From Coriobacteriaceae bacterium (GTDB lineage: Bacteria; Actinomycetota; Coriobacteriia; Coriobacteriales; Coriobacteriaceae): DNA of 64,000 nt. A model generated the notes under the pieces. That model was given only the letters and a program-made list of their open reading frames with translations, did no database searches and was not told where the DNA came from. The stretch spans positions 96,617-160,616 of the forward strand of contig CABJEP010000004.1 of assembly GCA_902364645.1 (NCBI GenBank). The letters are read 5' to 3'. Shown here piece after piece: positions 59,228-64,000 of the stretch. Position numbers and translations under genes: made by a program. Positions within the stretch are counted from its first letter, which is position 1. Every line of letters begins with the position of its first letter.

Positions 59228-60637
59228 CTAGCTAACAACCATCCAGTCACTACCGACAGTACTCGAAATCTTCGAGGAATCGCCGATGCACACGATGGTC
59301 GCCGAAGCGCCGGGCACATACTTGGCCTCAAGAACGGAAACACCTTGCTCCTTAAGCCTTAAGGTCGTCTCGGTTATCTGGGTTTTATTCACATCATTTT
59401 TGCTGACCAGTTTAACGCCATTGCCATCATTTTCATTCAGGCAGGATACAACCGTATTGTAATCGGCCCAATAACAGTACTCCCCAGAAAGCCATCCAAG
59501 CTCAGTGGCGCATATCGATCCAGTCGCAGAAACCGTCTTTGGAAGCAATCCGTAGCGCTGCCTTTCCTCAAATTCAAGAACATCGCAAAATACGCGATTA
59601 GCATTAAGTAATCTCGTTCCACAATAGTCCCCGTAAAACGGCGCAAAATGATTGCGGATAGTCCGCGACAACATACAGTAATCATAGGTGTAGTAACACT
59701 TGAAGATTCGTAGGGCGTCTCCCCCTGCCCCTTCGGCAGAACGGGCGAATTCAACAAGAAACTGGTCCCACATGCGCTCAATATAGGGAATTGCGAGTTT
59801 AACGCTATCCATATCAGACAAAGGAGCATCGCTCGTCTGCTGCATTATTCCAGTGGTTTTTGCCAAATGGAAATGAGCTGCCATGCGCTCGATCGTTCGG
59901 ATAAACTCGGGCCGATTCCCGTCCTCAATCGCCATAATTGCAAAGAAAACACTTCTCAACAGAAGATCACTTGAAAATCGCTGAGGTAAGAGATCGCCAT
60001 ATTCGCGCTCGTATGAGAAGAGCCTGGCCTCACCCGTATCGATTGAAGAGTAACCAAATACGGAGTCCGAAGGAACGACATATGATGGAGCGGCATTTGA
60101 GTACACACGGCTAAACTTAATTTGATATCGCTTAAAAAAGGTTGAAATCCAAAAGGTCACAACACCAAATAATGCCAGCTCAAACTCAAAGGCAATACTC
60201 GAAGTATCAAGCACATCTAGCCCCTGGCCTCCGAGATAGCCATCGATAACAAAGTGATCGAATGCGACGGACAGCAAAAGAGACATGAACGCCTCGAATG
60301 AGAAAGGAAGAGTCCGGTACCGCAATTTACCCCTTGCATGCTTGATTACCCCAAGAAACAACCAATAGAAAAGGGTAGGCATGTATCGCAGCGAAGGACC
60401 TGGAACTGAAAACGCATCGCAAATCGAAGCCATAATAAACACCGGGAGCTGGCAACAAATTGTTGGAGCGAGAATTCGGTAGGCAACGTTCAGCCTGCCC
60501 GACTCATCGGAGGGATACAGTTCTTCGACGGTGTATTGCCCTCCGATCGCCGAGGGCCCAGCAAAGCGGACAAGCTGAACGCTCGACAAACCGATAAAGA
60601 CATAAAAGACAATCCAATGAATAGTGACCGATTCCAC
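59228..60637 (-). CDS. Five-helix membrane protein with a transglycosylase-like motif pair
   Basis: A 469-aa protein not assigned to a named family. Hydrophobic segments lie near residues 7-24, 53-73, 86-99, 115-131 and 148-168. The soluble C-terminal part contains FFAIMAIEDGNRPEFIR (residues 231-247) and, 23 residues on, TTGIMQQ (261-267). The pair recalls the catalytic Glu of GT51 peptidoglycan transglycosylases (AxED) and their GGSTITQQ motif, or the E and GxMQ motifs of lytic transglycosylases. I infer a lysozyme-fold domain tethered to the membrane, possibly a cell-wall-attacking or wall-sensing effector. Start is GTG 60637 with GAGGAG eleven bases upstream. Confidence 0.6.
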   Translation of the reverse strand: MESVTIHWIVFYVFIGLSSVQLVRFAGPSAIGGQYTVEELYPSDESGRLNVAYRILAPTICCQLPVFIMASICDAFSVPGPSLRYMPTLFYWLFLGVIKHARGKLRYRTLPFSFEAFMSLLLSVAFDHFVIDGYLGGQGLDVLDTSSIAFEFELALFGVVTFWISTFFKRYQIKFSRVYSNAAPSYVVPSDSVFGYSSIDTGEARLFSYEREYGDLLPQRFSSDLLLRSVFFAIMAIEDGNRPEFIRTIERMAAHFHLAKTTGIMQQTSDAPLSDMDSVKLAIPYIERMWDQFLVEFARSAEGAGGDALRIFKCYYTYDYCMLSRTIRNHFAPFYGDYCGTRLLNANRVFCDVLEFEERQRYGLLPKTVSATGSICATELGWLSGEYCYWADYNTVVSCLNENDGNGVKLVSKNDVNKTQITETTLRLKEQGVSVLEAKYVPGASATIVCIGDSSKISSTVGSDWMVVS

Positions 60638-61120
60638 CTGTAAACAATCTCCTCAGGTCATACGCTTGCGATTAATTGTAGATAGACAGAATTGAACAGG
60701 AAGCAACAATATTTGAAACTGTTGTTTTGCGCACCCCGGATCAACCAACATACCCCAGAAAGGTCGCTGATGTTGACTGGGGTTCCCGTAAAACCCCAAC
60801 AAAAAATGTGCGGAGTGCCGGCCTGAAACTGCCTTCGGACCCTATTGGCTGCACACCGAGAGGCTCCGCTATGAAACGCCCCCTTTACCACCCGCTCTGT
60901 GCGACCGCGTGCACGTCCATGGTCAACGCGACGATGCCTATGGCAGCCATTGCAGAGGGGGTTCAGCCTCAGAAGGCCGCCGAGCAGCAGGCGCAAGCCG
61001 TGAGGTCGAGCTCAGCGTTGCTTTTGAATGCAGAAAAACGAGTCCGAACGCAGCGGCGTCCGGTCCTCTTGGCAGGTCCCATCTTGGGTTGATGTCCACA
61101 AAACTAGCCCTTGCGGTCGG
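60638..61120. other. Gene-poor stretch, GC-rich in part
   Basis: The segment 60750-61090 is richer in GC than the flanking island genes and has short open frames on both strands, none with a convincing start or family. It may be a remnant of deleted chromosomal DNA. No supported gene. Confidence 0.4.
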
Positions 61121-61939
61121 TTAAACAAGTTTCAGCAGCCTTTGATACTCTCCGGGATCACGCATACGCATAATATCCATGTATGTTCTGCTTTTTGCGA
61201 CCATGATATCGTCGAACTTGGATAGGCCGTGCCCGCTCGCTCTTGTGACAACCATGCGGTCGTCGCAAAAATATGAAAGGAAGGTGTCCTTGCCGGGATG
61301 GTGTATCCGTCGGACGTCGAGCACGTTCCGGAAGTCATAGTAAAGTGCGGCGTTGGCGGTTTCCTCAAGTTCAGGCAGTCTGTCGATGCCTTCAAAGCGG
61401 CAAGGATAAATTAGCAGCAAGTTTTTCGAATGACTGATTGAGCGAAGAAGTCCTCGGGCCTCACGGTCTTCTTCGCTCAATTGTTTATTACTCTCAGTTT
61501 TTAGAAGCTCGTCAAGCTTGGCGAGGCTGTAATCCCTGAGAATTGCATGCAGGCGTAAGCCTCTCTGTTCTTTTACATGACTTCTGCAAAGTTGTTCTAA
61601 AGTTATTCCGCGGTCTGAAACTCGCCTTGACGAAGTGAGACTTACGGCGCGCATCATGGATTTTCCGAAGATGAGCTTGAAATCTAACTGATACGCGTCT
61701 GATACCGCATCACACTCCCCATTTGCCTCGGATACGGGCGCATGAAACTCCGCACCTCTGGTCAGTTCCTTGAAAGCGTTAGAGTGGTTGATGAGCTCGC
61801 GCGTCCATTCCTCGTATGTATATAACGGACGCCCAGAATAGTCTTGCATGAGGTCCTTAACAAACAATTCTGGGGTAATCATTGCGGATTTAAGTCTCTC
61901 GGCTCCGGGAACGGCTTCAATAAGCCTCTTATCTATCAC
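61121..61939 (-). CDS. Uncharacterised protein with a possible PD-(D/E)XK-like motif
   Basis: A 272-aa soluble protein of unknown family. Residues 62-92 contain EFHAPVSEANGECDAVSDAY followed by QLDFKLIFG; the spacing of acidic residues before L-D-F-K resembles the D...(D/E)xK core of restriction-like nucleases. The remainder is helical with charged segments. GTG 61939 is well supported by GAGGAGG five bases upstream. It lies between the membrane protein and reverse transcriptase genes on the same strand, so a defence role is plausible. Function is not established. Confidence 0.55.
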   Translation of the reverse strand: MIDKRLIEAVPGAERLKSAMITPELFVKDLMQDYSGRPLYTYEEWTRELINHSNAFKELTRGAEFHAPVSEANGECDAVSDAYQLDFKLIFGKSMMRAVSLTSSRRVSDRGITLEQLCRSHVKEQRGLRLHAILRDYSLAKLDELLKTESNKQLSEEDREARGLLRSISHSKNLLLIYPCRFEGIDRLPELEETANAALYYDFRNVLDVRRIHHPGKDTFLSYFCDDRMVVTRASGHGLSKFDDIMVAKSRTYMDIMRMRDPGEYQRLLKLV

Positions 61940-62503
61940 TGTGGCCTCCTCTTTGCGGTAGTTTTACGGATGTTGACGGAAGCCGTTCCAGCAGGGTACG
62001 CCAAAGTTGGCCGAGCGAGCGGCCCGTCCTGGCTCGGAAGGGTCCGTGCCTTCGCCTAGAATACGCGCACCATGGCGCGTTCAGGCCGCTTTCGGGGTTA
62101 TCCTGGCCGTTTCCATGGCAACCTCGCGCTACTTCTCGGAGAGGAAGATGGCCGAGTTGCACGACGCGGCGCTGCGAAGGGGAGCATCGTGCTGTCATGA
62201 CTGGGCCGAGCTGGAAAAGACTGCCGGGAAGATGGTCGAATCCAGCCTTGAGCTTGCCGACAGAGTGGAGTCGGCCTAGGATATCGATAGATTCCGGATC
62301 CTGGACACAGGGGCCAAGGAGTCCATTACACCAACTTTCGCGACACTACCATTCTTGTCATATCATTCTGATGTTCGGCTCGAGTTTCAGAGGCATCGTT
62401 CCGCGACCGCGTGAAGGCACATCAATTGTTACCTAGTGATCGGAATTGGCCGATATCGATTTAGTATTTATGGCTATGAATAATCCAGCGCTAAAGCCAT
62501 CGT
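61940..62503. other. Gap downstream of the reverse transcriptase gene
   Basis: Contains a short GC-rich frame on the plus strand (62115-62279), a TCGG/CCGA hairpin near 62440-62456 and otherwise no supported gene. If the reverse transcriptase uses a 3' non-coding RNA, it would lie here. Confidence 0.4.
62115..62279 (+). CDS. Small GC-rich open frame, possible gene remnant
   Basis: A 54-codon frame (MATSRYFSERKMAELHDA, then ELEKTAGKMVESSLELADR) with host-like GC-rich codons, unlike the AT-richer genes around it. There is no ribosome site, and the frame stays open upstream to 62007, so it may be the end of a truncated gene. Function unknown. Confidence 0.25.
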   Translation: MATSRYFSERKMAELHDAALRRGASCCHDWAELEKTAGKMVESSLELADRVESA

Positions 62504-64000
62504 TTACCGAGCACTCAAGCGTTTAATCTTCCTATAAATCTTAGCCTCGTCGGGGGCAATCGGATCATTTGGAAACGCCTTTTGGGCTCTCGCTACGTAG
62601 GAAAGAAAGTTCCCATAGCGAGAAAATGCAGAAGGGTCAGCATCACCCGAGGGGCATAGCCTTCTTCCCTTAATACCGAGTGGTGAATAATGTTGATATA
62701 GAGCGGAGACGCGCTTTTTTGATGCGTGTCTCCCCTCTCCCTCATTAGAACGCGCAATCGCAGTGGCCGCCTCACGGAGACGTTTGTGGTACTTTCCAAC
62801 CGTAGACTGTCGAAGTCTTACAATGCGCCCGTCAAAGTCAAACCCCAGGAAACTGACTTTCTGCGCCGGATGTGCACCGGAATACGAAAGAACCTCACCC
62901 GCGCAAACGCTTTCAAAATCAAGCTGAGCAACTCCGTTGCCATCAACCCGGAACACCTTGGTTTTCTCAGATTGCAGTTTAACGGAATCGACATCGGCCA
63001 TTAGATTGATTGCCTCTACAAGTGCATCAAAGCCAGATTTTGGAACGGCAATAATAAAGTCATCGCAATAACGAAGATACAAGCCACCAACCCGTTCAAC
63101 GGCAAGCCTGACCTTCATATCGATATCGGTCATATAGATGTTAGCGAGCACTCCACTTGCAGCAAGACCCTGAGGAATGCCGAGATCAATACCCGTTCGC
63201 CGCCACGGCCTGGTGATGACTTTACTTTTGTTTGCAAGAAACTCAGACCTTGGCAAGATAACATCCAGCTTATTAAGTTCACGAATAGACTTGAACCGAA
63301 GTTCGATAGCCGCTTCATTGATCATTTTCTCCCGAGTAGGATCGATTACTGGCCATGGAAATTCATGTCGAGCAGCCAAATCAGCAATAGGCCAGCACGA
63401 ATAGCGAAGGATATTTTTAATAACTTGATAGTGATCGTCCGGCAAGCGTCCACTGGGAAACAACGAACGCAACGACGCTATTAGATGGGCATGATTTAGG
63501 TTGTCGAAGAAGCTCTCGAAATCACCCGTAAGCACAAAAGCCGAATCTTGCTCACGCATATAGTCGAATACCTTTTTAGCTGAGGAAATATTGCTGCCAG
63601 CAGTTACGGCGCTGTCTGATGAAAGCGAAGAGCGGTACGCTACGGCAACCTCATTAAACTCTTCGGCAATAGCCTTCTTGTTATATAAGTCCGACCACAG
63701 ATAAGAGTAGTACTGGAAGACGCGGTGATCGAAATGCGAGGCATAAGCGATATTGCGAACTTTGCAGCTTCGCTTACCTCCACGATACCGAACAGTAATG
63801 ATCTCGTTGGAAATAAGAGGGTAGAACGCATGATGAGAAACGTACCCTGAATCTAAAATCTTGGCCTGAACTTCGGCAAAAGAGGCCCTATGATCGAAAT
63901 GGGCATATGAACTTTTGGAACTATATCGAGGAATACGAGCGATATCGAACTCGGGGCTTATAGGACAAAATGTGTGTCCCGATAGAACATCCGTTTCCAT
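62504..64000 (-). CDS. Reverse transcriptase of the defence-associated/unknown-group type
   Basis: 498 codons are visible; the ATG falls on the last base of the window, so the true start may lie beyond. RT motifs: motif 3 FVLTGDFESFFDNLNH (residues 155-170), motif 4 GIPQGLAASGVLANIYM (274-290), catalytic YLRYCDDFIIAVP (308-320), motif 6 KLQSEKTKVF and motif 7 SFLGFDFDG (383-391). No intron maturase, HNH endonuclease or Cas1 domain follows. The C-terminal helical region (KYHKRLREAATAI onward) is like that of DRT/Abi-type reverse transcriptases. The exact group (DRT number, retron or Abi) cannot be set by eye. Island context supports antiphage function. Confidence 0.8.
   Translation of the reverse strand: METDVLSGHTFCPISPEFDIARIPRYSSKSSYAHFDHRASFAEVQAKILDSGYVSHHAFYPLISNEIITVRYRGGKRSCKVRNIAYASHFDHRVFQYYSYLWSDLYNKKAIAEEFNEVAVAYRSSLSSDSAVTAGSNISSAKKVFDYMREQDSAFVLTGDFESFFDNLNHAHLIASLRSLFPSGRLPDDHYQVIKNILRYSCWPIADLAARHEFPWPVIDPTREKMINEAAIELRFKSIRELNKLDVILPRSEFLANKSKVITRPWRRTGIDLGIPQGLAASGVLANIYMTDIDMKVRLAVERVGGLYLRYCDDFIIAVPKSGFDALVEAINLMADVDSVKLQSEKTKVFRVDGNGVAQLDFESVCAGEVLSYSGAHPAQKVSFLGFDFDGRIVRLRQSTVGKYHKRLREAATAIARSNEGEGRHASKKRVSALYQHYSPLGIKGRRLCPSGDADPSAFSRYGNFLSYVARAQKAFPNDPIAPDEAKIYRKIKRLSAR

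Noticed and set aside
60658..60996. 112-codon minus-strand frame
   Set aside because: Arg/Gly/Cys-rich product typical of chance translation of GC-rich DNA, with no start signal.
62504..64000. Group II intron or Cas1-fused reverse transcriptase
   Set aside because: No maturase X, HNH or Cas1 sequence after the RT core, and no CRISPR array in the window.
1..64000. CRISPR array or rRNA operon
   Set aside because: No regularly spaced direct repeats and no rRNA-like conserved segments were seen; only one tRNA was recognised.

Overview
The window looks like chromosomal DNA of a Coriobacteriia gut actinobacterium, most likely Collinsella or a close relative. The evidence is high-GC codon use, GTG starts, the gene orders rpoD-dnaG-ribF-truB-nrnA-rbfA-infB-nusA-rimP and coaD-DUF177-rpmF-plsX-acpP-rnc-smc-ftsY-ffh, and overall sequence character. 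The genus is an inference; no search was run. Almost all core genes lie on the minus strand.

Layout. 1-9.6 kb: DUF948-like fragment, rarA, dGTPase, orphan prepilin peptidase, glycosyltransferase, RluA-type pseudouridine synthase, lspA, and ileS behind a T-box riboswitch with an ATC specifier. 10-13.3 kb: a GldA-type dehydrogenase (+), then a scar of decayed mobile DNA (stacked terminators, an AT-rich peptidase E gene, an IS3-type transposase remnant, a serine-recombinase C-terminal remnant) beside a DUF523 gene. 13.3-20.7 kb: ftsH, corrinoid adenosyltransferase (+), MATE exporter, TrmH methyltransferase, folA-thyA, and a DUF134/NifX-like protein (+) with paired operator-like dyads. 20.8-35.7 kb: the SRP/SMC/RNase III/lipid-precursor block, then coaD-rsmD-recG-DAK2-Asp23. 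35.9-47.8 kb: tRNA-Asn, the rpoD-dnaG block and the rimP-nusA-infB-rbfA translation operon, with a clear promoter and an attenuator-like hairpin before rimP. 48-54 kb: leuS with a 118-bp palindrome in its leader, an IMP dehydrogenase resembling the parabasalid-type enzymes, a ModE-like regulator (+), and a degenerate PLP enzyme.

54.3-64 kb is accessory DNA, more AT-rich from about 55 kb, with island-like content: a twice-broken epimerase gene, an XRE antitoxin-like gene overlapping a SecB-like chaperone gene that has an in-frame stop, a SIR2-domain protein, a membrane protein with a transglycosylase-like motif pair, a protein with a possible PD-(D/E)XK motif, and a reverse transcriptase running to the window edge. 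This looks like a phage-defence island and is the best place to look for an undescribed system.

A second theme is the number of long imperfect inverted repeats in intergenic DNA (near 3.5, 6.7, 11.2, 15.9, 36.1, 50.6, 50.85, 53.1 and 56.5 kb). Some look like one dispersed terminator-shaped family; others look like MITE-type elements or structured RNA leaders.
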